From assembly GCA_013397865.1 (NCBI GenBank), contig VZTI01003934.1, positions 1,062,710 to 1,126,709 on the forward strand: a stretch of 64,000 nucleotides of DNA, written 5' to 3'. Of the stretch, positions 14,039 to 32,954 are shown in pieces. This DNA is from Struthidea cinerea. Taxonomy: Eukaryota > Chordata > Aves > Passeriformes > Corcoracidae. A program made the position numbers and the translations under genes. Each line of letters opens with the position of its first letter. The stretch's first letter is position 1. The notes beneath the pieces were generated by a model. The model did not search any database. It was not told where the DNA came from and saw only the letters and a list, made by a program, of their open reading frames with translations.

Positions 14039-14929
14039 GTAAGTGTGCCTCCCAGGGCAGCGATCTGGGTGCTGCTGTGGCTGCGCGGGCAGGCCAGGGC
14101 CCGCCGCGCCTCGCCCGGGGCTCTGGGGCGGGGGCAATTCACATTGCATCGGGAGTGCCGTGCTGGCGGTCTGCATCCCAGTCCCTCTGCCTGCTGCCGC
14201 TCCTGGCCTCCCCTTCCAGGCGCCCGCGGCACTGGACACCCCGGCAGGGCTTCTCCTGCTTCAGCCCCGGGCAAGGGCTGCCGCCTTTGCCCAGCCCTGG
14301 GGCCGGCGCAGGGGGGAGCAGCAGGTAGAGCCTCTCTCTGCATAGTTAGCATTCCCAGCCCCTGCCTCCTGCTCCTCCTTCCACCATCCTGCTCACTCCT
14401 GGTGCGCTGGGCAGGTCTGGTTGAACACTGCGCCCTTTCAGTGAGCCCTGCTCTTCTGGGCCAGAGCAAGGATGAGACAGCAGGGGAACAGTTCTTTCCC
14501 TTTCAAATCCTCAGTGGGGCTTGCACTCTGCTCAGTTGAGGGGCAAGTGCTCTGATGGTGGCCAGCATCTCTTCTCTCCGGGTAGCAGCAAGGTCTGCAT
14601 CCCACCCTCGCCATACTTGCATCCCAGGTTGGCCATGGAGCCCCTCTTTGCCAGTCATGGGGAGAACAGGTGAGCTCTGCCACCATCCCGAGGTCCCCAA
14701 AGATCTCTCGGTGAGGACAAAGCCTTCTGCACCTGCCCCAATAAAGGAGGAGGCAGGAGCTAGGAAAGGGGTAGATAATCCTGATGCTTCCTTTTTTCGC
14801 AGTAAAGGAGGGATATTGAGGCCTGGGAGTGGGAAGGGAGCTGGAAGGAGGATGGATTCCTCCCAATTTACTTTGGGCAACTCTGCACCCCTGGCGCTGG
14901 GGGCTCTTGAGTAGAAAGCGAATTTAATC

Positions 14930-15146
14930 TCTTGTTTTGTTTGTTCTTTCTTCCTCTGAAAGGGGGGCCGGCGGGGTGTGTGGGGGGAGCTTGGGTTTGA
15001 GAGCGGGGAGGAGGGGGAAAGTGTCAGATCTAGAAGGGAGGAGTAAAGGGAGGACGGGGAACGGCAGCCCCGGGAGGGAGCAGCAGCAGTGGGCTGCCAG
15101 CCGGCTTGGGAGGCGCCGGGGAAGGAGGAGGCAAGGGGAGAAGCAG
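14930..15146 (+). other. Possible non-coding first exon or promoter of LARGE2
   Basis: A purine-rich, G-run and CpG-containing segment ends at GCAG|GTAAGG (donor GT at 15147). It is a candidate 5' UTR exon that would splice to the acceptor at 17008. The position 2 kb upstream and the strong donor support this; transcription cannot be seen from sequence. Confidence 0.35.
14962..14995 (+). promoter_or_regulatory. G-quadruplex-type G-run cluster
   Basis: Runs of 6, 4, 6 and 3 G separated by 5, 5 and 5 bases fit the G4 pattern. It lies just upstream of the candidate LARGE2 5' exon donor at 15147. Confidence 0.5.
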
Positions 15147-16139
15147 GTAAGGAAATCAGAGCCTGGGGGGAAGGCAAGCAGCCAAGTGAGGAGCAGGACA
15201 AGGGGTGGCAGGAGGGGTGGGGGTGCTATGAGGTGGGGCATGGATGGATCCTTGGGTGCCTTGGGTGCCTTTAGGAGAGGATTTGGAAACTGGCTTGCTG
15301 CTGGTCCCATCCAGTCCCGCAGCATTGCCATCCTAGTAGTGTGTTCATATGTAGGCTGGGGCAGAGTACCATTCCTGCAGTGAGGGGCTGTGGGGCAAGT
15401 GGGAGCAGGACGGGTGCTGTTGTGTGCCACCACCTTCTCTCTCCTTCGTTTATGTTAAAGTTGCTTCCCTGCCCCTCAGCTTCCCCGAATGCTGGGTGCT
15501 GGTTCACCTCCCTGGCCTTTCCTCACCATGGCCCCCTGCGATCCCCCTCCGGCCTGGCCTGGACAGCCCTCCAACTTTGTGTGGACCTCGGCACGTGGGA
15601 TTGGAGACAGGCTGGCAGCAGCATGTAGAGACCTTGCCATGTCCAGCATGGCCCGTGGCTGTGGCAGAGAGAAGGGGTGCCTGGGCCTGGTGTGCTCCGT
15701 GTGTCAGCTCCCCCTTCCCTGCCATGCCTGTGCTTGGCCTGCTCTATGGAGCACAAAAGCAGCTCAGTGCCGGGCCTGGCTTTCAGAGAGCTGTGATGCC
15801 AGTGGGACATCTTCCATGCCAGGAAAAGGGGTGCCGGTCTCAGGGGCCATGCCTACTGCCACGGGAGCTCAGCTGTATCTCCAGTGGGCTGGCGTGGCCA
15901 TGCTCCCGCGGGCTGGCCATACCCCAGTCCTTGTAGAGCCTGAGTATCCCTCACTGGGGGTGGATGGAGCCATCCATCTGCAATTCCTCCAGCGGGCTGG
16001 AGCTTGCACCCGGCCCCAGGGGCCGCGGGGAGGGTCGGGGGCGGCCGTGTGTGTGTGTTCTCTCAGGCTCCATCCCCCGCGGCCCCATGGGCATCTGCAC
16101 ATCAATGGGCTCCAGCGGGGTGTGTGCAGGGGGAGCAGA

Positions 16140-16640
16140 CCCTAATCCGGCCCATTCAGCCCGACGGCAGCTTTTGTTGAGCCTCCAGATGTTGCTGCGC
16201 CGAAGGCGCGGAGCCGCGGGCAGGGCTGCAGAGCGACGGCAGGCTGCGGCCGGGGCAAGCGTCCCCTTCCCCGTGGGGTCTTTGCCTGCCCGGCACCTGG
16301 CTCCGCGGGGTCCCGGGCGGGGAGCGGGGCTGGGCCCGCCGTGGGAGCGGCCCGCTGCCGGCGGAGGGATGAGAGCGGCGCAACACGAGTGGCAGAGCCG
16401 CGGCGGAGTGAGGAGGCTGCCTCGGCCGCCCGGTGTCCCAGTGCGGCCGGGGAGCGACTTTCAGCGAAGTGTTTCGGGGTTTCCCACCGAAGTGGTGGGT
16501 GGCGCTTGGGTGCGGGAGTTTCCCGAGCCCCCGGCCCTGCGTGGGCCGCGCTCCAGCCGAGGCGGTGGGGGAGGCACCGCACCCCTCCCACGGGCAGCTC
16601 CGGGACCCGTCTGGGACTCGCTGCCTGGCTCGGGAGGGCC
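16140..16640. promoter_or_regulatory. CpG island just upstream of LARGE2
   Basis: High CpG density (GCGCCGAAGGCGCGG, GAGCGGCGCAACACG and similar) directly 5' of the start-codon exon makes this the nearest promoter candidate for LARGE2. It has open frames on both strands, as GC-rich islands do, but none resembles a protein family. Confidence 0.45.
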
Positions 16641-17016
16641 TCAGCATTATTGCCTCTCCCCTCCTCTGTGAGCCCTCGGCCTGTGGAATGCCAGGGAGCA
16701 AGGCACAGAGCTGGGGTACAACCTCTTGGAGACCTCCTTCCTATCCCCATTCCCCTCCATGTTTGAGCTCCCCCCCACAGTCTCTGCAGTCCTGGCAGGA
16801 TGGCAGGACAAGTCTGGCAGGGCAAATGTTCCATCATGGGCAGGAGTGTGCTGTCTGGAGAGGTAATGGGTGTCTGTTTCACTGCTTCGCTTGCCCAGGT
16901 GCTGTCCTGGAGGGAGCAGGTGATGGAGGATGTCCTGCTGGGGGGATGTTGGCATACCTGGGGGTGGACTACTGGTGACACCTCTCTCTTTTCCCCTGTC
17001 CCTCACAGGCTCTAGG

Positions 17017-17052
17017 ATGCCAGGGCCAGCCAGACTTGGGCTGCCCACCTGA
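17017..17052 (+). promoter_or_regulatory. uORF in the LARGE2 5' UTR
   Basis: An ATG at 17017 with A at -3 opens 11 sense codons closed by TGA at 17050-17052, 26 nt before the LARGE2 start. It is transcribed only if the exon really begins near 17009. A role in damping translation is inference. Confidence 0.4.
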
Positions 17053-17078
17053 TCCTTGTTGCCCGTGTCCTGCACATC

Positions 17079-22357
<5,279 letters not shown>

Positions 22358-22740
22358 TGCCTGGGGACAGTGGGTGCGGGGTACAAGCAGCACACTGGAG
22401 AAGGGAGGGCGCAGGGCCTCCCTCCTGCCCCTGCCCCCGCCACAGCCTAGCCCGAGGGAACGGAGTTGGCAGCACAGCCTCTCCAGCCCACCCAAGGGAT
22501 GTCTGTAGATAAAACGGAAGACATCAGCTGCAAGAACAGGCAGTGCCTGCAGGTCAAGCTGCTGCAGCCTTTCTGTGTTGCAGGGGAACCTCCCCATGCC
22601 AGGGGCCAGGGGTGGGGTCTCCTCCCTTCCCTCTTTTAGCGGATGTGGATTCCCAGTCTTTATTAGCTCACCTCACCTTGAGGCCTGGCTCCTCCAGAGA
22701 CCTGGGAGCAGTACCTTACCCTGTTCTGCCTCTGCTCAAT

Positions 22741-22763
22741 GGTCCCAGGTCCCAGGTCCCAGT
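22741..22763 (+). repeat. Short tandem repeat (GGTCCCA)n
   Basis: About three copies of a 7-bp unit (GGTCCCA) in the LARGE2 3' flank. Confidence 0.7.
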
Positions 22764-23015
22764 CCTCCAACACCCCTCTGGGGCTTTGGTAAGTTGGAGA
22801 TGAGGTTGTAGAGCATCCCTTTACATCCTTTGTGGAGCACACCCAGGAAGCCTCCCAGCACCCTGGGAGGAGTGGCCAGGGAGTACTGTGAGTAGTTGGA
22901 GCCTTGGTTCAAGCCCAGAACAAGGCTGGCTGGTTAATGGGGGGAAATATTACTCCCCATCTGTATGGATGCAGTCTCCAGGGGAGCTGGCCCTGTACAG
23001 GTGGTGTGGGAGTCA

Positions 23016-23051
23016 CCCAGAGCAGGATGAGCTCCCAGAGCAGGATGGGCT
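23016..23051 (+). repeat. 18-bp tandem duplication
   Basis: Two copies of CCCAGAGCAGGATGAGCT, differing by one base, lie side by side in the probable LARGE2 3' UTR. Confidence 0.7.
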
Positions 23052-23658
23052 GTCTGCTGTCCCCAGCAGTGAGCTCCCACAGACCCTGTCTTGTGCTGGC
23101 ATTGCCCCCCAGGGCAGGGCTGCCAACCCTCCGCATGGGCAAAACAGCAGCTTCATGGGCCAGCACATGCTGGGAGAAGTTCCTGGCAGGGACCACCCTG
23201 CTCCTCTCCAGCTCTTGGCAGCACAGTTGTTGCCACCAACAATCAGGGATGTGGCTGACACTGGACAAGACAATAGCTGGACACTGTGGCAGGAGCCCCA
23301 TGCTGGGAGCAGCTTGACTGGACACTGTTCTACCGCTATCACACACTGGAGCACAGAGGATGCATTGCTTTCCTCACACTATTTAAATTATTTAATACTT
23401 TTCTCATAAGAATTCAGTAATTAGGGTGTCTGGGGTTTTTTTTTTTATCTTTTCTTCTTCCCAGATGATTTTGCTGGTGGCCCTGGAGGCTCTCCAGGCC
23501 TGTTGCTGCTGCAGTCTCCACTGTTCTCTTCTTAGCTTTGCTCTGGGCTGCAAGAGCCAGCTCTGTGCAGGGTGAGGATTTCCGTCCATGGTGGGAGTGG
23601 GGTATGGGAAGGGCACAAGCGCCTCTTGCTTAGTCTCTCTTTTTAATTTAATTTTTAA

Positions 23659-23664
23659 ATTAAA
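23659..23664 (+). terminator. Candidate poly(A) signal ATTAAA for LARGE2
   Basis: The ATTAAA variant is followed within 40 nt by TTTTTTATTC and TTGTTGTT, a plausible U/GU-rich downstream element. It lies 1.3 kb past the stop codon. Confidence 0.4.
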
Positions 23665-24173
23665 GCTTTTTTATTCTTTTTCACATTGTTGTTAAAACTG
23701 CCTGGTTATTAATTTCTTTCCGCTGTGAGCCTGCTCGTGTCCCCTGGAGGGAAAGCAGCAGGAGGAGAGCAATGGAGGAGTAGCCCGAGCCTTGGCTGGG
23801 GAGAAGCATCACTGGGCTTGCTCTGCCTGGTGCATTGGGAACCCTTTCCTGTTGGCTGGGCACAGTGGGATGGTTGGGGAACAGCAGTGGCGGGCAGAAT
23901 TAACACCAGTGTTACCAAGTGGCAGGCACACAGGTACCCTGGAAGGGCTGGTGGTTGCTGACTGAGGTGGGCTTAAGGCAGGCTGATGGTTCCTGTGCTG
24001 CAACAGGACCCAGGCAGCCTGTCCACACAGCCAGCACCCCTGAACTGGAGCCTGGGGCATTGCAGCTTAGGCACAGTGTCAATTTAATCACACCCAAGTA
24101 GAAGAAGCTGTGGTTTCACATGGTGGTGCTGGCAGCTCATCCCTGAGAGCCTTGGCTTTATAAGACTCTTAGA

Positions 24174-24179
24174 AATAAA
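24174..24179 (+). terminator. Candidate poly(A) signal AATAAA for LARGE2 (distal)
   Basis: A canonical AATAAA on the + strand, 1.8 kb past the LARGE2 stop. It would extend the 3' UTR if the proximal ATTAAA is skipped. Confidence 0.3.
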
Positions 24180-27100
24180 AGCTGGCTCTTAGGCCCCATG
24201 AGAGGCCAGCCTCACATCCAGGGGGGAGGATGAGGATGGTTTGCCAGCAGTAAGTGTTGAGGCTTTATTTGGGAAAGGGCTGGGAAGACATTGCTCATCA
24301 CTGTGAAGCCAAGCGCAGCTCCACCCCCCCCAGTCCCTAGCAGACAGCTTTTGTTTAACACAGCCAAAGCTTGCTGGTACTGTGCTGCTGCTGCACTAAG
24401 CAAGATCAGAGGGTTAGATCAGATCTCGACACTGCTAGAGCCATTGTGAAGCAGTGCTGAGATGGAGCAGGCCTCTTCCAGACGACTCTTTGGTGGATAG
24501 GAGGCAATAGAAATGCTGGCTCTGTGGTTATTCTGGAAGGTGTGCTGGTATGCCTGTAGCAGGAGGGCTGTGCACCATCATTTTCAGGTAATCCTTGCCA
24601 GCCTAGACAGTCCCTAGTCCAAAATGTGCCTGCAAGGGTAGAGGTACCTGGCAGTAAGCCCAGCTCGGGTTGGTCTCCGTGAGCCCTCTGCCGGGCAGCA
24701 TCAGCTGGGAGGCACCCACAAGAGTCAGAGCCAGGGAGATTAAACTCAGCACAGCCCCTTTTGGAGCTAAAATTCATTTCTCCTAACGTAGTGCCCTTCT
24801 CCCTGCCAAGAAAACGAGCTGGAGCGTTACACAACCCTCGCACAGAGCCACACTCAGAAACCCCTCCTGGGGCCGGGGACTTGCTATGGGCACTGCTACA
24901 ACCCCTGTGCATGTGGGACCCACTGTCCCCACCTGGTACATACAGCTAAGGAGACAAGAGATTTTACTGTGTTTTATTTAGTAAAATGTTAAAATAAATA
25001 AATACAAATTGATCAGATGCTCTGTACCCCCTCCCCCCAACTTTAATTTGCTAAAATCTAAACACATTTGTACCAAAACTGAAACCACAAGGAACTTGAA
25101 GGCAGCAGATACTGCAGATCACTATGAGCATCAGGCTAAAAAAAATAGAGATATTTTAAAAACCCAAACCAGTTCACAAGTGGGTGTTCTCATGGTGTGA
25201 TTCTGTGACAACAGAGCAGTACCAGTCAGAAAGGGCATTTTACACCAGGGCCTGCAAGGATGGGAGATTGGTGGGGAATGGGGCAGCACAGGTGCCACTG
25301 GCTCATGGAGGACAGAGCCCATGGCTTTGCCATTAGAAACCCAGCTGGGAGAGAAGCTGCCATCGTCCCACGCAGCACCAGGCCCATGACTGCGGGGACA
25401 GCACTGCCAAAACTAGGGGCTGGTCACCAAAATCCCCTGGAGAAATCAGACAGACTGGGGGAGGGACCAGGCTCGGACACAGAGCCCTTCAGGGTCAGCT
25501 CCTGCTCGGGGCCCGTGCCAGGACTCCCGCTTTACAGCTCAGTCTTGGTGAAACACCAGGGTGGGCGTGAGGGAATGGGACGAAGCACGGCACACAGGTG
25601 GGGTGGTGGCATCAATAGATCTATGGAGATGGTGCCGCTGTGATCGCAGGAACATGAAGCAATGATTGAAGCCTGAGTATTTTCTCCTAAACAAGCAGAG
25701 CTGCCTTCACAACCCTCCTGCCCTCAGCTGCAGACACGGTGGGTGTTTGCAGAGTAGAGCCAGTCAGCTCCCTAAAGAAAACTCGGCGTGGGCAGCCACC
25801 CCAGTGCCGCACCAGACCTTGCAGGTGGCAGCAGCTCACCACCACCTCTCTGAGTCCACTGCTGTTGACACAGCAAAGTTGTTTCCTTCCTCCACAGGAG
25901 CCCGAACAGGTCGGCACTAGCAGTTTTCCCCACTCCCTGCTGTTACCTTGCTTAATCTTTGCTTAATGGAGTTTGCAACGCATGCTTTGCTTCTGTGGGG
26001 CTGTGAGAGGAAGCCAAGACACCCCTGACAGTGTAAGATGGCACTTGGGGGGGATCCTGCAGCTGTGATTGGAGTGAAGCAACTTCCGGGACACGACTGC
26101 TGCTGGCTCTGTCTGGGGCGGCCAGGAGGCTGCCCGAGTCTCAGAGGCTTATGCAGAAGCAAAAACCTTCCTCAAGGAGGGTCTTGGCTGCCTGTCACAG
26201 ATTACATCAGGAGCGACTCAGAGACAACGCCTTCTGGAAGGGAGAGCTGACAGGTAAGACACTTCCTGCCTCTAAAGTCAATAATTGTTTTGATGTCAGT
26301 GATAATTTAAGTAAAGAAACATGAGGGACTATGATTAGAAATTACACGTTAGCCCAGAACAAGCAGAAACGTGCAGCCTCCTGCTGCACCCAGTACAGAG
26401 CTTCTTTCAACAGTGCCTACCCCAGTGCCTGCAGCCATGGAAATCTGCTCTTCCAGACTCAGAACTGCCAGTACCTGCCTTACAGAGGGGAATGTGAGGC
26501 ACAGAGCAATCTCCTTCCCTCCCCCCGCAGGTCTGGCATGCCCCACCTGAGAGGCCAACACCTGGATAACAAGCCAGGGGAACCCCTGCCCTTGCACGTG
26601 CACAACATGCACCCGGTGCTGCTGCAGTATCAAACCTCAGTGCTGGGGATCCAAAATCAAGGGTGGCCACGGAACACAGCCCCAGGAGCTGCCCTGTGAC
26701 ACTGCCTCCCTTCCCCACCTGAGCTGTTCCCCCAAGGCTCACTAAGTTCTGGTTGCTCACTAAGAGAAGTGTTTTCTCAAAGCTCAAAGGCAACAATGCT
26801 TCATTTGTTTTCCAACAAAACAGATGTAAGAAGGTTGGTGACAAATGGGTAGGAATTGGTTGAGGTTTACTTTTGCCAGTGTAAATTTAGGAAAGAGAAA
26901 AGAGATACAAAAGGCAGTGCTGAGCTGATCGATACTGCTCACTGTTGCTGCTGCCTTTCTGTGCCAGCTCTCCACCCAGAACAGACAGAGCCATGCTCAC
27001 AAGGCTTTTGAGTTCCCCAGGCACTCCTGATAGTAAGCAAGCCCTTAAGTACTTCTTCCTTTCTAGAACTAGGGACTGGGCTGAGTTTCTCCATCTGAAG

Positions 27101-28447
27101 CCTTTTGAACCTGCTTGGATACTAGAGAGTGAAGAAGAACAGGCACAGAGCTGATCCCTGGTTACACAGGAGAGCTGGGACAGCTGTTTTCCCAGGAGGG
27201 TGCCCCATGGTCTGGCTGCTGAATGTAGCCTAGAGGCAGGCCCTCAGCTCCTCACAGGTTACCTTAAACTTAACACATGCCCCTGTTTAGCTGCACTGGT
27301 GAAATGTCCCTTTCCATGTGTCCCTAAAGAGACCAGATCCTGAGAAAACAGGGAGGCATTGCTCACACACAGGGATTTTGGCACAGAACTGCCAGATGTG
27401 ACAGCCCAGAGAGCAGGAATCTTGCACAGGCACTCCAGGAGGTGGCTGAGAAGTACCTGGATCACATGTCCTACTCCACATTGTCTCCTTCCCTCACACA
27501 GAACCCAGGACCTCTGGGAGCTGATGCTGGTTTCAGCTAGGCCGATGGTAACACTTGAACTAGGAAGATGCAACCACACCAGCAGAGTTGAACCTTTAGC
27601 TAGTTTTGGGAATGTTTCTAGCCAAGAAAATGTTTAATTAATATGGTCCAGATTAGAGTAGGCTCTGGCTGCCCCAAGGTCTGCTTGAGCTGCCTTATCC
27701 CTGTCTTATAGCTTAGAAGTCAAATAAGGTTCTCATCAGGATGGGATCACTCAGCAGCAGAAGCAGAGCTAGGGATGAGTTAGTGCCTACTTCCTTTTCC
27801 ATCTGCAGCCAAGCAGGTCTTTTCTCCCACCACACCTGCTCCTTTTGGAATGCAGACCAACCCTTGTCAGAAATCGAGGTAGGATAAAGAGTGGTTTTGT
27901 TCTACTCTTTCCACTGAACTTGCAAACCCTGTAAGTGCACGAATACCTGTCTACTCAGAACGGAGCCCTATTTCACTCCTGGATTTTTCCTACCCTCACT
28001 TTCCCTCTTCATGTCTTTCCATTTTTTTTTCCTCTCTGTTCTGCTTTACCCCATGTAACCTTTGTTTCCTCTGCTGCTCCTGCTTTTTCTCTTCCTTTCC
28101 ATCTCCAGCCCTATACCACTCCTCAAAAGAGGGTTCTGTCATTTAATTTGTCCCTCGCAGCATCCACCTCTGGCCCGGGGAGATGGGAAGCCCTGGCCTG
28201 GCTATTCTCATGAGATACACTCCAGGGACTTGCACAGCACAGTGATTTCCACAGCACCCGTGCTCTTGGCAAGCCTCTTTTCTGTTCACTACTCAGATAT
28301 TTTAGTAATAATGACAGGGATACAGACAGACTCTCACACAGGTAAGCTCTTGGTTTTCCGAAACAATTAAATTAACCTCTGGGAGAGGCGTTTGTCTTTT
28401 CATGGGTCTGTAATTACCAAGCTTACCAGTGCATGGTATAAATAATT

Positions 28448-28453
28448 TTCTTT
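28448..28453 (-). terminator. Candidate distal poly(A) signal for PHF21A
   Basis: AATAAA on the - strand within CCAATAAAGAAAATTATTTATA, about 5.2 kb past the stop. It is one of a few plausible ends for a long 3' UTR. Confidence 0.3.
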
Positions 28454-31400
28454 ATTGGCAAGTTGATCAACTATGTGCTCAGCCTATACAAGACACGATG
28501 CAGAAAGTTCTTGTCCCAGATAAGAAAGAAACAGGAGGGAAATGGGAGCTAAGGGTAAAGGATAGAGAGACTCATATTTTTCAAGTATTACATTCCATTC
28601 TGTAGGAGTTACAAACAGGACTGAGGCTTAAAGAAGGATCTGAGTAAGACAGCAATAACCTGGAGACAAGATGTCTGCAGCTCTCACTTTTCCTGATCCC
28701 ATCTGATTTTTGGGTCATTCCCCAGTCCAGGTGTGACCAGTACCTAGCTGGCTGCTGGAGGGTTCTTTGGACCTTTTGCCTTCTGAATGCCAGGAACTAC
28801 AGAATCCATAGTGCTTGGGAATGGCCTTTGCTGAGGTAGTTTGTTGGCCAGGCAAACCTAAGCGCCAAATGAATTAGCTGCACAACAAAATATTTTCCTC
28901 TTTCTCCAGGTTCCTGACTCCTACATACTTGTCAGAAAACTCTTTGCAGTAATCCAGCAAAGTTGAATTTGCCTTGGATCTCCAGAATTCCAAGGGAGCA
29001 CAACAGGTGAAGAAGGGTCAAAACAATTCTAAAAAGACTCAATGAACTCTGCCCAAGGGGGGGTGGTCCACAAGGAAGTGTAACACCGGTATTTTGGTGG
29101 TTATCTCAGCAGCTCACTGGGAGAGGCCCTCAGTAAAAGAGTGAATTTGGTTTAACTTCTTAATATGTTATTTTAAAAACACATTTCATTAAAAGCATGT
29201 ATCCATCATTAGTGCTTCAGAAGCAAAGAGGGCAGGGTGCAACCCAGCTGAGGAAAACAAGAGAGAGAAACATGTGCACTGCAAATTCCCAAATGTTTTC
29301 TGCTGTATCCACATGGGAAAGAAATTTCAGAGTTTATTCCCTGTATTGTGGGCTGCCACAGCTTGGTGAGGCTAAGAGGGAGATTTCACTCCGGGTTCTC
29401 CTGAATGCTGACCATGCTGCTTTTCAGGGCTGTCTCTGCAACAGTACAGGGAAGATGATTTGAAGCCAAGGAGGTCAAAATTAGGTTTCACATTTCTAGA
29501 CATTTGGAATACAGACTTACTTTCTTAAGCCTAGTAAAGATAAAATGCAATATTCTTTTTCTGCCAACAATAAAACCAATAGATCTGCCCATAAAATTAC
29601 CACCTCTTTAATTTCCAGGCTTCTAATTCATATCCCCACTGACAGAAACTTGCTTGCAACATAGAACAAAGCCCTGTTTTGCTCATGCAAAACGTTAGTT
29701 CCTCCTACCAACATGGTAACTCCTGGCTAATGATGTCTGGGAAGAATCAGCCATGCTACCCACCCTACCTTCCAATCATCCCTAGAATTATTGCTTTCTC
29801 TACGTTTTGTACAGCACTAAACCCACTGCTGGTTCTAAACAAAGACAATGAGACCACCAATGATGATACTAATTCGTCTAGCCAGGTCACATTCCCACTC
29901 TGACCACAACACACCTTTCCAGCTGTTTAAGGAACAGATTGCAAGTAGAAGGGAAAAAGCAACTTCTGCAACACTTGCTCTATTTCTGAGCAAAGGAGCA
30001 GGATGACTTCTTAAAGCCCTTAGCACTGGGCTGAGAGCCAGGACCATCTCTGATATGAGATTCCTTTGTGGTCTCATCTCTTCCCTTATAACAGAGACGT
30101 AAAAGTCACTTGTTTCCCACCAATGACGTAAGAATTAGTTAATATCTCGATGATGGTTTGGAAATACAAAACCACAGCCATTATGACAGCTTCCCAAAGA
30201 GCAGAAGTTTTAGTACAAACTCATTCTATCTCAAATATTACATGAGAAAAAAACCCCAAACCAATACAAACTCAAAAGACAAGCTTGAGCTTTAAGCCGT
30301 CAGTTTAAATTCGTCCTTGACTGGAACATCTTACAGCAGCTAGGAAAAAAAAACATTTTCCTCCATCTTCAGTGAACACCAATTCCCTTTCCACCCTACT
30401 GTTGGTAACTGGGCAGAGATAACCCCAATTTACTGTGTCTACACAGCAGCATCATTGCCAGTGTCAGTGCAGCCCTGGGAATGCTCCTTGCCTATTGGCT
30501 GATACTGTTGCAGAGCCAGGAGAAAAAGCATCCAAACAGGATCAGTGAGAGAGAAAGAAAACTACCTGAGCAGCATCAAAATGTCTAAGATCATTTTTCT
30601 GCCAAGTAATGATTAACTAAAGGCATTCTTTTACAGACTGGAACACAAATGCTGTAACAAAAGGGATATAAAATTCTGTACTTATCTACTTGGATTCTGG
30701 AGACAAGCAGATGCCTCAGGAAAGCAGTAACAGCTGTTTTTAACATCTCCTGGCTGGTTAACTGTGCTCAAATTTAAATATGGCTGCTAGTGAATTTCAC
30801 TTCCATCCTCTCCTGAATCAGCAAAGAAAACAGAAGGACTATCAAGTCTCCAGGCATAGCCTCCTACCTCCAAATAGTGCAGTGCTTCCAAGAGAGTTCA
30901 GGTTAACACAGAAGTAAGAGCATGAGAACCACAAAGACTCAGCACACCTATCCTTGGAGACGGTCTCTTAGCAGGAATGCTCAATGCTTCAGAAGATGAT
31001 GTTAAGAATCACCCAGGTGTTCAACTAAAGACCAACATGTTCCAAAAAGCAGTTTCCCCTGAATATCTGGCTGTTAGCTGATGGCTCATATTCTATAGAA
31101 GGCTCATGTTCAGTTTGTTTTTTCTCTTCAACCCTTGAAATAGACAGTCCTTTGTTTTAATGCTATGGGTTGCTGCCCTAGTGCTGCCCAATGGTAATGA
31201 CCCCATTGGTGACTGGATTGATAGAAGGACATTTTCAGTATGATCCATTTTGACACTGTCTGCCCAGCTGTCTGTCTCCCTGCCACTTCTGCTAACTTAT
31301 CCTTCCAGCTCTACTAGTTCCAGAACAGAACTCAAACATCAAAAGACAGAGTTGGGGTTATCACTGGTTCAGCTGAGAAGTACGTCTAAGAGTCACTTTC

Positions 31401-32954
31401 CCAACTGAGACAAATGTGAGAACTCAGGATATCAGTTCTGAGCTCAGAGCTGAAAATAGTGCACACTCCTACAGAAGGAATAAAAGTCCTTAAAGGGCAG
31501 AAGGGCAACCTAAGGGAAAGGGAATAAAACAACTCTAAGAACCCCACAGAAGCCCACTTGGCTGGGGCAGCAAAGAAACCCTCTCAGGCTATGTCGTGTC
31601 TGGAGTATTCACTTGCTCAGAAATGCATCCTTGAAATGCAAAGCTTTTCTATCTTCCACTACAAACAGCTGAGCAGGTCTGCCTCACCACCCAACACATG
31701 CTCTCAAGGCCACCACACCGGGGACGCTGCCTCACGTTGCATGTGCAGTGGCTCAACTCTGCTCCCACTGGAAGTAAAGGGAGTTTACCTCGTACTTCCA
31801 GTGGAAATGGGCTTTGCCAAATGTGTATATGCAGTAGTGAAACTACACAGCTCTGGGACACAACCCGATGTGACCGGAATCAGCACCCTAAACTAAGCCA
31901 GACCCCACAATCAGGAAGCACAAGGCAGGCTCTGCTGTCTAGAGTGAAAAGATTATACATTAGAGATGAACTTCTTAAACAAGAGGAGATAACGGAGGGC
32001 GATTTCAGTCCAACTCACTGTCTTTCATTCTCAAGCTCGAATCAGTCTGTATCACAGAACTAGTAAAGCCTTGAACAAGCACACGGCCAGGTGCTTTTCT
32101 CTGGGTTACAAACACATGGAAGAATGGGAGAGAGCTGGTAACAGCAGAGACAAGCCTGGGAGATCCTCCAGGTGGGGCGAGATCCAGCACTGTAGGATTT
32201 GATTCTCTTTAGACTTTAGCCAGTAGATGTATGGTATAACCTATGGAAACTGTCCCATTAGATTTTAGAACATAAACACAGCAGAATGTCATCATAAATA
32301 AGCAAAGTCTGTGTTAAAAAATTCTAAGTACACAGCATTTTCTCCAGTTCTGACACCTTTTTAATAGAAATCACTTGTTTAGGAAACAAATAGCACTTTT
32401 GTAATTTTTTTTACAATGTTTCTTACCTTGATCTTATTTTAAGTAACACTAGGAAGACCTCAATATCTTTTATTTTCCTTTTTAATTTAAAAAAGTTGTT
32501 TTTTTTTTCCCCCAGATACAAAGATTTTGCCCTTGCATAAAAAAACAGTGCCCAAAACGATGACACAAGGACTCACAAAGACTCACTGTATCTCACTGAC
32601 ACTATTACTTCTAATCTATACCATGCAAGGTCCCATCTACCTCTTTAATTAGACTGTCAGCCTGAAAAACAGCTTTTCTATTCCTTATTTAGTTCTTGTT
32701 ACCAAAAGAAGAGAAAGGAAGTGAAAGAAAAGGACATTTCTCTGTTGAGTTCACACATCTGGGTTATGTGCTACTTTGTTCAGGATACCTTTGTTGTTTA
32801 TAAATACAGAAAAGGGATGGAATCTCATTTTCAAGTAATTGATGCACATTTTCTCTTGGGACACCTCCATCCAATGCTCCAAGCTGACCCTGGATTCTGG
32901 CCCTCTATTTTCCCATTCCCAACATAGACTTTCTGGATGAGTGTGAGGACCCAC

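Larger units (their letters stand above)
22358..23664 (+). other. LARGE2: LARGE2 3' UTR (extent uncertain)
   Basis: No open frame of note follows the stop. The first reasonable poly(A) hexamer on the + strand is ATTAAA at 23659-23664, followed by a T-rich and GTTGTT stretch as expected downstream of a cleavage site. A canonical AATAAA lies further on at 24174-24179. Which is used cannot be decided here. Confidence 0.45.

Noticed and set aside
16142..16981. 279-residue open frame on the - strand across the CpG island, with matching frames on +
   Set aside because: Several frames are open at once because of GC content; the translation is Arg/Pro/Ala-rich and unlike any protein I know.
22895..22930. 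tRNA-like B-box (GGTTCAAGCCC)
   Set aside because: No A box at the right distance and no cloverleaf can be drawn.
24960..25020. TTTATT/AATAAA cluster as certain PHF21A 3' end
   Set aside because: It would imply an 8.7 kb 3' UTR; possible, but nothing in the sequence decides it over nearer signals.
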